From the NCBI RefSeq assembly GCF_040712315.1, contig NC_134013.1, positions 12,559,001 through 12,623,000 on the forward strand: a stretch of DNA of 64,000 bases, read 5' to 3'. This DNA comes from Castanea sativa. Its lineage: Eukaryota > Streptophyta > Magnoliopsida > Fagales > Fagaceae. Positions 54,703 to 64,000 of the stretch are shown one piece after another. Each line of letters starts with the position of its first letter. Within the stretch, counting starts at the first letter, position 1. Made by a program: the position numbers and the translations under genes. A model generated the notes under the pieces. It saw only the letters and a program-made list of their open reading frames with translations. It ran no database searches and was not told the origin of the DNA.

Positions 54703-56901
54703 ATGTCCGAGGTTTTTTCTTCGTCTAGCAATAATGTTAATAGGGAGATAGACGAATATCGCAACATAACTAGCTATAGTGGTTCTAGTAGTGATAGCAG
54801 TAGTAGCGGTGGTAATACCACAGACGAGTATATTTCTGGGGTTCCTGGGGTTCCCTTAGAAGTTTTCCAGGAGGAACTTAGGACGAGAGTGACATCTGGG
54901 TCCAAGGCCGGCCCCTCTATGCGCCCTCGTCCACTCGAAGGACGAGGTTAAGACCTGTTTACACCGTGGCCGTAGGGGTTCCGCCAAGACAGACGAGGAA
55001 ATTAGCGTCTCTTAGAGCCGGTACCAAATTCCAGACGAGCTAAATCCTAGATTAGCCGTCCGTGATGAGTGGTGTTGCCAACCTCACTTTGGCATTGGGG
55101 TTTATGAAGCCTATCTTCTAGGAGGTCTTAGGCTGCCTCTCAACGCTTTTGCTAGGGAGTTGCTTACTAGGTTAGGTTTAGGTTTGTGTCAGCTAAATCC
55201 TAATGCATGGAGACTAGTTGTTTCTATGCAAGTTTTGTGGAGAGAGGTTTTTGAAGGGGATTGTCCTCTTACCGTGGACGAATTCCTTTTTTGCTATAAA
55301 CCCTCTGAAATTAGTCAATCTCGTGGCTTCTATTAGTTTACAGCCAGGAGAAAAGATTGTAGGATTATAAAATCTTTGGTTACTTCAGATAGGAGTTGGA
55401 AGACGGAGTTCTTCTTCGTCTCCGGTTTTTGGGCAGGACGCCCTATTGAGTTGAGCAGGGATTCGTTTCCCCCCTATACAAGAGACATAGGGAACCTTCG
55501 TCCTGAAGGTATGCTTACCACTACCGTAACATTTCCTTTATTACATATCCTTCTATGTTAAACTTCTCATCTTTATTGCAAGTGTTAGAAGGCCATCATT
55601 GAACAAGTTCTATCTGGGACGCGTTCAGAAGGCTCGTCTTCACCCAGAGAGGGACTTCCATTCCTTGGTCACCCTCCAGCGTCTTGCGACTTGGGGACTT
55701 GGCCCAGAGCCCTCTCCAGAAGCCTTAGCCCACGAGATTACAGTTCGTCGACGTGAATTCTCGTCTTGCATTTCCTCTTTTTTTTTTTTTTTTTTTTACA
55801 TCGTCTTAGACACATTTGTTGACTTATTCACCTTTATTTATCATTATTATTGTTTATTTTAGGGATGGCTACCATGAAGGAAAACAAAGGCAAGGGGGTC
55901 GCGGACGAGCGTGGTAAGCAAGACACCGAGGCTAGGGCTCGTCCTGCTGCTGACGACAAGAGAAGTCTGTCAAAGGCCATCAATCTTGAAAACCTCCCCA
56001 GCCGGAGAGCCAAGCACAGGAAGTCGTCCAAGCCCGGGGTCGTTTCTTCCGCTGTCCCTGTTCCTCCTCCTCAATCACTGTCCGTCCAGATCTTTGACGT
56101 GGAGTCGTCCGAGCCTGTTCCCCCTCCATCCAAAACCAGCGTTCCTGCCTCGTCCCAGCCTCCCGTTGACGTTGTGCCTAACCTTCTTGAGAGCGAGGGC
56201 TTGGCCTGGGAGAGGTTTCAACAAGCAGTGTCTGACGAGGACGTGGCTACATGCTATAACATGTCCCTGAAAGATTTTGAACACTCAGGTGTCCACGATC
56301 TTTTCAAGGTAATTAATATGAATTTGTTCTCGTCGCTAGTTTTTTTTTTTTTTTTTATGCTTGCTTTGCTTAATACGAAAATTCTTATTTGCTTGTGCAG
56401 GCTATGTCCAAGTTTATAGCTACATCCAGGCAAGCTACTGAGCTGGACAGGACAAGGCTGCTGTTGGAGAGGAGGATCCAGGAGGTCAAAGACGATTGCA
56501 AGGGCTGGGCTGAGACGGTTGCTGAGGCTAAGGACGAGGCCAAGGGTTTGCTGAACCTTGTTGAGGAGCTAAAGGCTGACATAGTGGAAAAAGACTCTCG
56601 TCTTGACCACTTTCAGAAGAAGATCGACGAGCTAAGCAACTCCCTTGTGAGGGCTAAGGACGAAGCTGTGGAGGAATTCAAGGCTTCGAAGCAATTAACT
56701 GACCTTCTGGACGCCAACTATGCGGCGGGATTTGAAGACTTTCGCATGGAGGCGAAAGAAAAGTTTCCAGAAGTTGATTTCAGCCCTATCGTCCTTCAAC
56801 TTGGAGGTGCTGCTAGTTCTTTTCTTCAGACCAGCTCTAAAGACGTCAATGTTAAAGACGATGCCTCGACCAAGCCTGCTCAAGACGACCTTGATGCCTG
56901 A
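54703..56901 (+). pseudogene. Antisense multi-exon gene in the retrotransposon (aORF), degraded
   Basis: Pieces in order: 54703-54951 (Ser-rich start MSEVFSSSSNN); about 55018-55508 (GGLRLPLNAFARELLTRLGL, resembling the plant putative gypsy-type transposon domain PF04195); about 55583-55752; 55863-56308 (MATMKENKGKG, Pro/Ser-rich); and 56401-56901, a Glu/Lys-rich coiled coil ending QDDLDA. GT-AG introns are clear at 55753-55862 and 56309-56400. The first exon closes at a TAA (54949) out of frame with the next, and TAG at 55334-55336 breaks the second. Biological role unknown. The exons downstream of the TAG remain open. Confidence 0.7.
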
Positions 56902-58013
56902 TGCTTTTGTTATTTGAAGATTTTATTTCTTTGTTCAAGTGTTTTCTTCTCTTCTTTCTCTCTTCTTTTTTAAAATGTATAAGAGTACACTTATCTCGTC
57001 TAGAGTACTTTTGATGAGTTTATAAACAATTGCCTTTCAAGGCTTATTTCTTAAGGGTTTTTGGACGATGGTCGTCCACCCTTTAATGTCTAATGAATGT
57101 TTATTTTCGATTATCGTTATTGTTGTTCCATGGACGAGTTTACGCATTTTTATTTTTTATTCAATTGCCTTTTAAGCAATGTTCCCAAGTGTTGGGTGAT
57201 CGTTTACACGATTCCCTTGTGGACGACTTGCTTAGGACGATAATGATCATTTTGACTGCCCTTTAAGTGATTATTACTCGTACTTTCGCGAGTTCACAAT
57301 CGTCTTGACCATATACTCGTCATGGGGATGGCATGCGTCTTGGCTATATGCTCGTCGTTGGAATACCATGCGTTAACGCCTACTTTCTTTCTTAGACAAG
57401 TGGGCCTTGGTTTTTTTTTTTTTTTTAAAAGGAAAGCTTGGACGAGCATGCCTTAGCATTTTTCTCTTTGCTTTATCCCCTTTTTTTTTTTTTAAGGAAA
57501 GCTTGGACGAGCATGTCTTAGCATTTTTCTCTTTGCTTTATCCCCTTTTTTTTGTTAAGGAAAGCTTGGACGAGCATGCTTTAGCATTTTTCTCTTTGCT
57601 TTATCCTCATTTAAAGGAAATCTTGGACGAGTTTACCTTCGTCCGAAGATTTTTCTTGTCTAAGGCTTTTGCCTCGTCCGTGGGTATTATTGTGGAAACT
57701 GGAATTCAAATACATAAGAAATCCAAACCATATTATTACATGAACATTGTTCACAAACGCGGCACATGCTTATAAGCTAGTGCCTTATTAAGATACTTAA
57801 GTACATAGCCTCGTCTTTCATAAGCTGGTCTGTAAGTAGTGCAAAAGTTTAAGAACTAGTACACCTTTATTCATAACACACCATAATAGTAGTAAAAGCA
57901 AAAGTAAATATAAGCAAACACGCAAATCATAGCTGTAATTTTGCCACTGACTTCCCTCGCCCCTACTCATCACTGATAGTACCTTCTCAGGTGTTCCACG
58001 TTCCAGGGATGCT
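56902..58013. other. Non-coding region between aORF and integrase
   Basis: Rich in GGACGA / TCGTCC words. A tandem array of about 64 bp (GGAAAGCTTGGACGAGCATG, TTTCTCTTTGCTTTATCC) lies at 57427-57640, three full units and one partial. No frame supported on either strand apart from repeat artefacts. Confidence 0.7.
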
Positions 58014-58817
58014 CTAACTTCCGCCCCGTCTAGTGGCTTCCAGTAGTAGGACCCCCGCTCTTGCGTTGATTACCCTGTAGGGTCTTTCCCAATTGGGTCC
58101 CAATTTTCCATGAGCTGGGTTCCTGGTCGCTAAGGAGACCCTTTTGAGGACAAGGTCCCCCACACCGAACCGTCTGAGTTTTACCATGGCATCATGCTGT
58201 CTGGCAATGAGATTTTTGTACCTTGCCGTCCTTTGCTCCGCCTCCATTCTTACCTCGTCAATAAGATCGAGGTCAAGGCGAAGTTGTTCCCCGTTGTCTT
58301 TCTCCTGGTACTCCCTCACTCGATGACTTGCCATATGGACCTCCGCTGGTATGACAGCTTCACTCCCATAGGCTAGTTTAAAAGGGGTCTCTCCTGTCGG
58401 AGTTCGTGCAATCGTCCTATAGGCCCAAAGAACACCTGGTAGCTCGTCTGGCCATATCCCTTTTGCCCTCTCGAACCGAGTCTTGATGATTTTCAATAGA
58501 GATCGGTTTGCTACTTCTGCTTGTCCATTTGCCTGTGGATGGGAGGGCGAAGAATAGTAATTCTTGATCCCAAAATGATTGCAAAAGTCCCTGAAGGGTG
58601 CGTTGTCAAATTGACGTCCGTTATCAGATACTAATACCCTAGGTACTCCGAATCTACATAGGATATTCTTCCATACAAAATTTTTCACATTCTGCTGAGT
58701 GATTGCTACAAGAGGCTCGGCTTCTACCCACTTGGTAAAGTAATCTATTCCTACCACCAAAAACTTCATCTGTCGGATTCCCATGGGGAAAGGGCCTAGG
58801 ATATCCAGTCCCCACTA
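58014..58817 (-). pseudogene. Gypsy integrase, core and C-terminus
   Basis: Frame 58784-58014 (256 codons) with FLVVGIDYFTKWVEAEPL, SDNGRQFDN and a PQANGQAEVANRSLLKIIK segment. These give the D, D, E catalytic triad of the rve integrase core. The C-terminal DNA-binding part GDLVLKRV..LGPNWERPYRV follows. A TAG at 58815-58817 cuts it from the upstream zinc-binding domain in the same frame. It would insert the cDNA into host chromatin if joined; here it is broken. Confidence 0.9.
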
Positions 58818-59513
58818 TGCGAAGGGCCATGGGGCCGTCATTAGGGTCTGGTACTCTGACGGCTGTCTAGGCACATTGCTATAGCGCTGGCATTGGTCAC
58901 ATACCTTGACATAAGCTTTAGCATCTGCCTGCATTGTAGGCCAATAGTAGCCAGCACAGACGATTTTATAGACTAGCGACCTTGCTCCTGAATGATTTCC
59001 ACACGATCCTTCGTGAACTTCCTTTAGAACATAGTTTGACTCGTCAGGAGCCAAGCACCTTAAGTAAGGTTGGGAAAAACCTCGCTTGTACAACACTTCA
59101 TTTATGAGGACATACTTGGCCGACCTGACCCTTAACTTTCTCGCTTCATCCTTGTCTTCTGGAAGCCTTCCATCTTTGAGGTAAATCACTATCGGACTCA
59201 TCCAATTCTCTCCTCCTCCTATCTGCTGTATGTCAGGGATGTCTATGCTCGGCATATATTGGATGTTGTCGAACTCGTCCACGACCCCTGCCAATGCGGC
59301 TTTCGCCAAGGCGTCTGCTTCCGCATTCTCCTCCTTGGGAAGTTGAATAAAACTTATGGCTGAAAATTTTCGTGCAAGGCGTTTCACTTTGTTGAGATAT
59401 TTCTTCATTCGATCTTCCTTAACATCACACATCCCATTCACTTGGTTAATGACCAGTTGAGAGTCTCCTCTGATTGTTAACGACTCTGCCCCCAAGGACT
59501 TGGCTAATTCCAA
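58815..59513 (-). pseudogene. Gypsy RNase H end and integrase zinc-binding domain
   Basis: Starts inside an RNase H-like domain (ELAKSLGAESLTIRGDSQLV), continues through a spacer and ends with the HHCC integrase zinc finger. Visible pattern: H...NHSGARSL, then CDQCQRYS. Ends at TAG 58815. Upstream frame is cut by TAA at 59556-59558. Confidence 0.85.
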
Positions 59514-59555
59514 TCCCTTGAGTAGAGCCTCGTACTCAGCCTCGTTGTTGGTAGT

Positions 59556-60635
59556 TTAATACTGCAGACGGGCCGCGTACTCCAACCTGTCACCCTTAGG
59601 GGAATTCAATACAATTCCAATCCCTCCTGCATACATTGTGGACAATCCGTCTACATTAACCACCCACATTTCATTTCCTTCGTCCTTGTTCAGGTCGTCC
59701 TGGCTGGGGGTGAATTCTGCGATGAAATCTACCAACGCCTGCACCTTTATCGTACTCCTTGGGAGGTATCTAACATCAAATTCGCTGAGCTCAACGGCCC
59801 ACTGTACTAGCCTTCCAGCAGCTTCCAACTTGTTCATCGCCTTTTTTATGGGATGGTCTGTTAGGACGTTGATGACGTGTGCCTGAAAATAATGTCTCAG
59901 CTTCCTGGAAGCCGTGATTAATGCGAAGGCTAGTTTCTCCATCATCGGGTATCTTCCTTCTGCCCCTCTCATCGCGTGGCTTGTGTAATAGATCGGTTTC
60001 TGGATTCTCCCCTCTTCTCTGACTAACGCCGAGCTCACTGCGTATGGGGACACTGCCAAGTACAAGTACAACTCTTCCCCAGGTATAGACGGACTCAACA
60101 GTGGCGCCGTCATGAGATACGTCTTCAAGTCTTGGAAGGCCTGTTGGCACTCGTCCGTCCATTCAAAAGCCTTCCTAAGGACTTTAAAGAATGGCAAATG
60201 GGTAATGACGCTCGGATCAATGCCAAGCATGTCCTCATGACTCCATGCAAAGACATCGAGGTTTTTCTTCAGAAACCGAATCAAAGCGTGCTTTGCCCCC
60301 TCTTCCATGCTTGCCCCAACTCTAGTAGACTTCTCGGGCTGGTTATCATCCAAAGGGACGTCCTCTAATGCTTTAGTGGGCTCAGTCACGACCCTTCTTC
60401 CGTCTATACTCATCGCCTGCATGTGCTCGTCCATGGCCAGCATAGCTAAGTAGTATTCTCTAGCGGCCAGCTGGTCTCCTTGTACCTGGCCTACTTCGTG
60501 CTCGGTTGGGAATTTGATGGATAGATGGTAGGTAGAGGTTACCGCTTTCCAGCTATTCAAAGTTGGCCTTCCAATAATTGCATTATATGACGATGCACAA
60601 TCAACAACAAGGAAATTTACCTCCTTGGTTATCTG
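59556..60635 (-). pseudogene. Gypsy pol with the reverse-transcriptase core deleted
   Basis: The frame covers the protease-RT linker (AIIGRPTLNSW, HLSIKFPTEHEVGQVQGDQ) to DVFAWSHEDMLGIDPSVITH. It then jumps directly to LPFFKVLRKAFEWTDECQQ at about 60197, the start of the RT-linked RNase H. The whole palm with its DD motif that normally lies between is absent, in frame. RNase H follows (YLYLAVSPYAVSSALVR, LTDHPIKK), then the start of a second RNase H (MWVVNVDGLST). It ends at TAA 59556-59558. Confidence 0.88.
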
Positions 60636-61526
60636 CTACGGATACGTTCCAACGACCACTGGCAACGTAATGGTGCCCACAAGTTGCACCTTCATTCCTC
60701 CGAATCCTACCAACGGCGAGTTCACTGGTCGAAGTTGATCTCGTCCTAGCCTCATTTGTTGGAATGCGGGGTAGTAGAGAATGTCTGCAGAGCTGCCATT
60801 GTCTATCAATACCCTCCTGGTCGTGTAGTTAGAGATGAGTAGGGTGATGACTATCGCGTCATCGTGTGGGTGATGAAGTCGTCCTGCCTCCTCGTCCGTG
60901 AACGTAACAGCCTGTTGGTCTACTTCCCTCGTCCTAGGAGGTCGTCCAGACAGTTGGATGTTCTGCACCACCTTCAGGTATGTCTTCCTTGACTTGGACG
61001 ATTGCGCCGTCGAGTTTCCTCCTACAATTACCCTTATCTCTCCTAGTGGGGGGCGTGATGATTCTTCGACCTTAGCCTTCATTTTCTCATCTCTCTGGTA
61101 TCGTCCAAGGAAGTTCCTCAATTTTCCCTGTCTAATGAGATTTTCTATCTGCTGCTTCAAGTCAAAGCACTCGTCTGTATCATGCCCATGGTCCCTGTGA
61201 AAACGGCAGTACTTGCTCCTATTATGCTTGTTGGGGTCTCCCTTCATTTTGTCCGGCCACTTCAAGGACTGATCATCCTTGATTTGCATAAGAACCTGCT
61301 CTAGTGGCATAGTCAGGGGCGTGTATTGCTGATTCCTCGCGGAGGAACCGGCCTTCTTACCATCCTTATCTTTCCTCTCGTCTACCCGAGCTTTCTTTGA
61401 CGAGGTCCTTGATCCGAATAACGATGGTGACCCGCTTCGAACGTTCTCGCCCTTTTTCTCTTCTTGGCTATGATAGCGTCCTCGCCGTTCATAAAATTCC
61501 CGGGCAAAATGGACGAGATCGGGCAT
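60636..61526 (-). pseudogene. Gypsy gag C-terminus and aspartic protease
   Basis: Contains a zinc-knuckle-like CRFHRDHGHDTDECFDLKQQ and the protease signature VLIDNGSSADILY with catalytic Asp. The frame ends at TAG 60636-60638, in line with the following pol frame. The upstream junction to gag needs a frame change near 61500-61560. Confidence 0.88.
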
Positions 61527-61719
61527 GGTTCTGCGGTTCGCTCGTAGAGCTTATGAATGAACAAGTCGAATTGACCCCATTGTGGAAAGCGCGCAATAGC
61601 TTGTCATCCATCTCGTCCACCGTCAGGGCCTCCCTATTAAAACGGGTGATGAAGGATCGCAAACTCTCATTTTCCCCTTGCTCTATGGTCAGTAAGCTGG
61701 AGGAGGAACGCTTGTGACG

Positions 61720-62406
61720 CTATCCTCCAATGAAATTGTTGACAAACAGCTTACTCAACTCTTCAAAGGATCCCACCGAGTTTGGGGGTATCTGACCGAA
61801 CCACACTCGTGCCGGTCCCTTAAGTGTGGTGGGAAAAGCTCTGCACATAATCTCATCCGGGACTCCTTGTAGGTGCATGGTCGTCTTGAAAGTTGCAATA
61901 TGATCGCAAGGGTCGCGATTTCCATCATACGAGTCTAGAGAAGGCATTTTGAACTTTGGAGGTGGGGGGTGACTGCTGATGGAAGCCGTGAAGGGGGAGT
62001 CCGTTCGATGAACCATATCATCCACTAGGTTCGCTCGCCTCATGTTTTCCCTCATTTCATCCATGGCTTTTCTCATCTGGTCCATCTCTTTTTCCAAGTG
62101 TGGCACCCTTCTTGAAGCGGTACCCCTTGTTTGATCTTCGGACTCGACATTTTCTCCTCCACCTTCCTGACTCGGTGCCCGTCTATCCGCGTGCCCATCT
62201 TGGCGCTGCCTCCTGAGGTTGATCTCCCTATTCAACTCTTGGTTTTGACGTGTTAGTTCCGCCATAGCGGCGGCCATGGATTGTATATGTTGAATGGAAG
62301 GTGGTTGTACGACAGGCGCTGACCTGCGATCGCGAAGGGGGTTGCTAGAAGCATCCCTACTCTCCTGGTGGCATGGGCTTGTTGCCCTTGATCTTGTTCG
62401 AACCAT
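61720..62406 (-). pseudogene. Gypsy gag, N-terminal and core part
   Basis: ATG at 62406. The protein starts MVRTRSRATSPCHQESRDAS, then a heptad-rich stretch (HLEKEMDQMRKAMDEMRENM). The Ty3-type gag core follows with YDGNRDPCDHIATFK, MCRAFPTTLKGPARVWF and FEELSKLFVNNFIGG. It forms the virus-like particle. It ends at a TAG (61717-61719 region), after which the core continues in the same frame (RHKRSSSSLLTIEQGENES), so the stop is a mutation. Confidence 0.88.
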
Positions 62407-62473
62407 TCAGCCTTTTGTCTGGGAAAGGCTAATCGTTGAAAACAAAACAAATAACCGAACGAAAAGAACTGTT

Positions 62474-62490
62474 CCCACAAACAGCGCCAA
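62474..62490 (-). promoter_or_regulatory. Primer-binding site
   Basis: On the - strand, TTGGCGCTGTTTGTGGGA begins one base after the 5' LTR end. A TGGCGC start is typical of gypsy primer sites complementary to a tRNA 3' end; the tRNA was not identified. Confidence 0.7.
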
Positions 62491-62491
62491 C

Positions 62492-63158
62492 TGATGATGC
62501 AAAGAAGATCAGAAGGCTGGATGTGTCGGACTTGAAAGGACCACTTGCTCTCTCTGCGGCCTGAAGAAAAAGAAAAGCAAATCAAAGGTGACCGGGGCTG
62601 CCGGCCAAAAACCCTCCGATGGCAAAGTTAGTTTTTCTCTCTATATTTTTGGAGTTCCAACTTTTTTGGAGTCAAATTCACATACATTTGCCTTGTCTGA
62701 ATCAGTCTTTATATAGTGCCTTCATAGGCGGTTATCGAAATTGGAAACCCCCCTGGATTCAAGGAGGCGCAAGGGTCAAATGTAACTCCTACAACCGTTT
62801 AGGAGTTATTGCTTCTATTTCACAACGGATACTTGACAGTTATGCGTGGGATAAAGAATTATTACATTATATTCGGAGATTTTCCTAAGTGTGATACTCT
62901 CGTCCTGGAACTCCTTAGTTGAGTATACTTTGGCACTTGCGTAGGGGCTGTCTCGTCTGACAGACAAACTCCTTCAAGACGAGGTTGTCCGCATTCTGGA
63001 CGAGCGCCCATTCACTGGTGGTGCTTATCTCGTCCAGAGCTCTTCTTGCTTGGACGAGGTAGTTGCAGGTAGGTTCCAAAGGGTGTTTTACAATTCCAAA
63101 CGGGTTACGGACGACCTTTATGGACGACTTGGAAATAGGCAAAATTAGTACCCTATCA
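62492..63158 (-). repeat. 5' LTR of the gypsy element (right copy)
   Basis: TGATAGGGTAC... to ...GCATCATCA in element orientation. About two dozen differences from the left LTR over about 666 bp, pointing to a fairly recent insertion, later than the GDSL duplication. Confidence 0.95.
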
Positions 63159-63163
63159 AAAGC

Positions 63164-64000
63164 AATTAGTAAACCAATGGCTTTATAAAGGTTCGAACCA
63201 TGATATATTGAGATTTTAAGTGTATATTTGGAATTGCCAAAAGCAGCACTCCTTTTTGTCTTTTTTTTCTTTTTTAAGAATCAAAGTGTGTTTCCCCTCT
63301 ATTTTTGTTTTTGACACATTTTATATACACTATTTTGTTTATTATTGGTTAAAATATTATTTTAGTCTTTAAATTTTATCCAAAAAATTTTTTATTTTTT
63401 CATTCCTAAATTTTGTGAAGAATTAGTTTTTATTTTTATTTTTTCAATAGTTTAGGGACAAAACAAGAACAAACAAAAAAAGCTTATTTAATAATTTATG
63501 AATGAAAAGAAATATTTCTCAAAATTTAAGGACAAAATGTAAAATATTTTCAATAGTTTATAGACAAAAAAATATTTTTTTTAATAATTTAAAGATAAAA
63601 AAATTTAAAATCTAAGGAAAAAAATAAATTTTTAATAAAATTTAAGGATGAAATTTTTTTTTTTTTGGTTTGACACTGCTACAGCCTACAGCAAGTAAAC
63701 AAGATACACTGCTAAAGCAAGTTTTACAGTACTGTAATGTATCAATCTTGCCGCTTTCGATTTTCAAATCTATAAGCTTTTGAAGGTCTCTAAGCTCTTC
63801 TATTCTAGGGTTTCTCTTTCTCTGTACTCTCTCCGTTTCTCGCTTTTGTGGACGCCGCCTTGAATTCAAAAACCCCTAATCTGCTGTTTCAACGTTCTGC
63901 AGGTCCGGTTACCCTTCAATTTCGATTTCCATCAATTAATTTATTTATTTTTTCTATTTTCCATTTACATTTCCAAACAATGAAATGAAAAGAAATTTGT
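63164..64000 (+). other. Flank of copy C after the gypsy element, with 5' region of a neighbour gene
   Basis: Matches 38216-39080 downstream of copy B. From about 63720 it has the leader CTATTCTAGGGTTTCTCTTTCTCTG and TGCTGTTTCAACGTTCTGCAGGTCC (probable donor of a 5'-UTR intron). It ends at AATGAAATGAAAAGAAATTTGT, about 65 bases short of the ATG position seen at 39150. The start codon and body of this gene are beyond the window. Confidence 0.6.

Larger units (their letters stand above)
53644..63158 (-). mobile_element. Ty3/gypsy LTR retrotransposon (Tat-like), complete but defective
   Basis: LTRs at 53644-54309 and 62492-63158, about 96% alike by eye, with duplication AAAGC at 53639-53643 and 63159-63163. 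On the - strand the order is 5' LTR, primer site (62474-62490), gag, protease, a pol lacking the reverse-transcriptase core, RNase H, integrase, a non-coding region with an antisense gene, polypurine tract and 3' LTR. Gag-pol has several in-frame stops. A long region with an antisense frame between integrase and 3' LTR is known from the Tat lineage. It sits in the copy C flank; the uninterrupted site is seen at about 38205. Confidence 0.95.

Overview
The window is plant nuclear DNA. It has GT-AG introns, AT-rich intergenic DNA, TATA boxes of the form TATAAATA, and dense LTR retrotransposons, LINE, SINE, hAT, CACTA, Harbinger-like and Mutator-like elements. The repeat style fits a woody dicot (my guess is Fagales such as oak or chestnut), but the sequence does not prove that.

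The genic content is one tandem array of GDSL esterase/lipase genes of the EXL (extracellular lipase) type, all on the + strand. Each has five exons with identical splice phases. Copy 1 (about 1026-9799, exons 4 and 5 only, with exons 1-3 lying left of the window) is a broken pseudogene. Copy A (15116-21560), copy B (29298-36445) and copy C (46474-50338) each keep an open reading frame of 343-345 codons with the GDS serine, the GNND block and the DxxH pair. Between A and B lies a dead exon-1 fragment (about 24.9-25.1 kb). Inverted exon-1 fragments sit at about 10.8 kb and 25.45 kb. The duplication unit also carries about 2-3 kb of 3' flank and the 5' end of an unrelated downstream gene (38.9-39.3 kb after B, again at the window end after C).

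Layout: 1-10 kb is copy 1, with a 4.7 kb CACTA deletion derivative in its last intron. 10.7-15.1 kb is spacer with an inverted exon-1 fragment, two MITEs with TAA target duplications, a SINE and a Mutator-like element. 15.1-21.6 kb is copy A, with a repeat in intron 1 and a hAT element (8-bp target duplication) in intron 3. 21.6-29.3 kb is spacer with a CACTA-like element, an LTR fragment and a solo LTR. 29.3-36.4 kb is copy B, with a 5'-truncated LINE in intron 4. 36.4-40.9 kb is 3' flank, a gene fragment and a second solo LTR of the same family. 40.9-46.5 kb holds four tandem copies of the GDSL promoter/leader region, disrupted by two SINEs and a 1.8 kb Harbinger-like element. 46.5-50.3 kb is copy C, with an 898-bp nested palindrome in intron 4. 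50.4-52.7 kb is 3' flank with nested MITEs and a repeat with an 8-bp target duplication. 53.6-63.2 kb is a complete but defective Ty3/gypsy element on the - strand, with an antisense multi-exon gene. 63.2-64 kb is flank of the duplication unit.

The three open GDSL copies probably encode secreted hydrolases and share core promoter sequence. They differ mainly in what has inserted into their introns and upstream regions. The most unusual structures are the nested palindrome, the promoter quadruplication, and the antisense gene with three G-boxes inside the retrotransposon. Splice sites were assigned by reading and by comparison between copies; nothing was tested against transcripts or databases.
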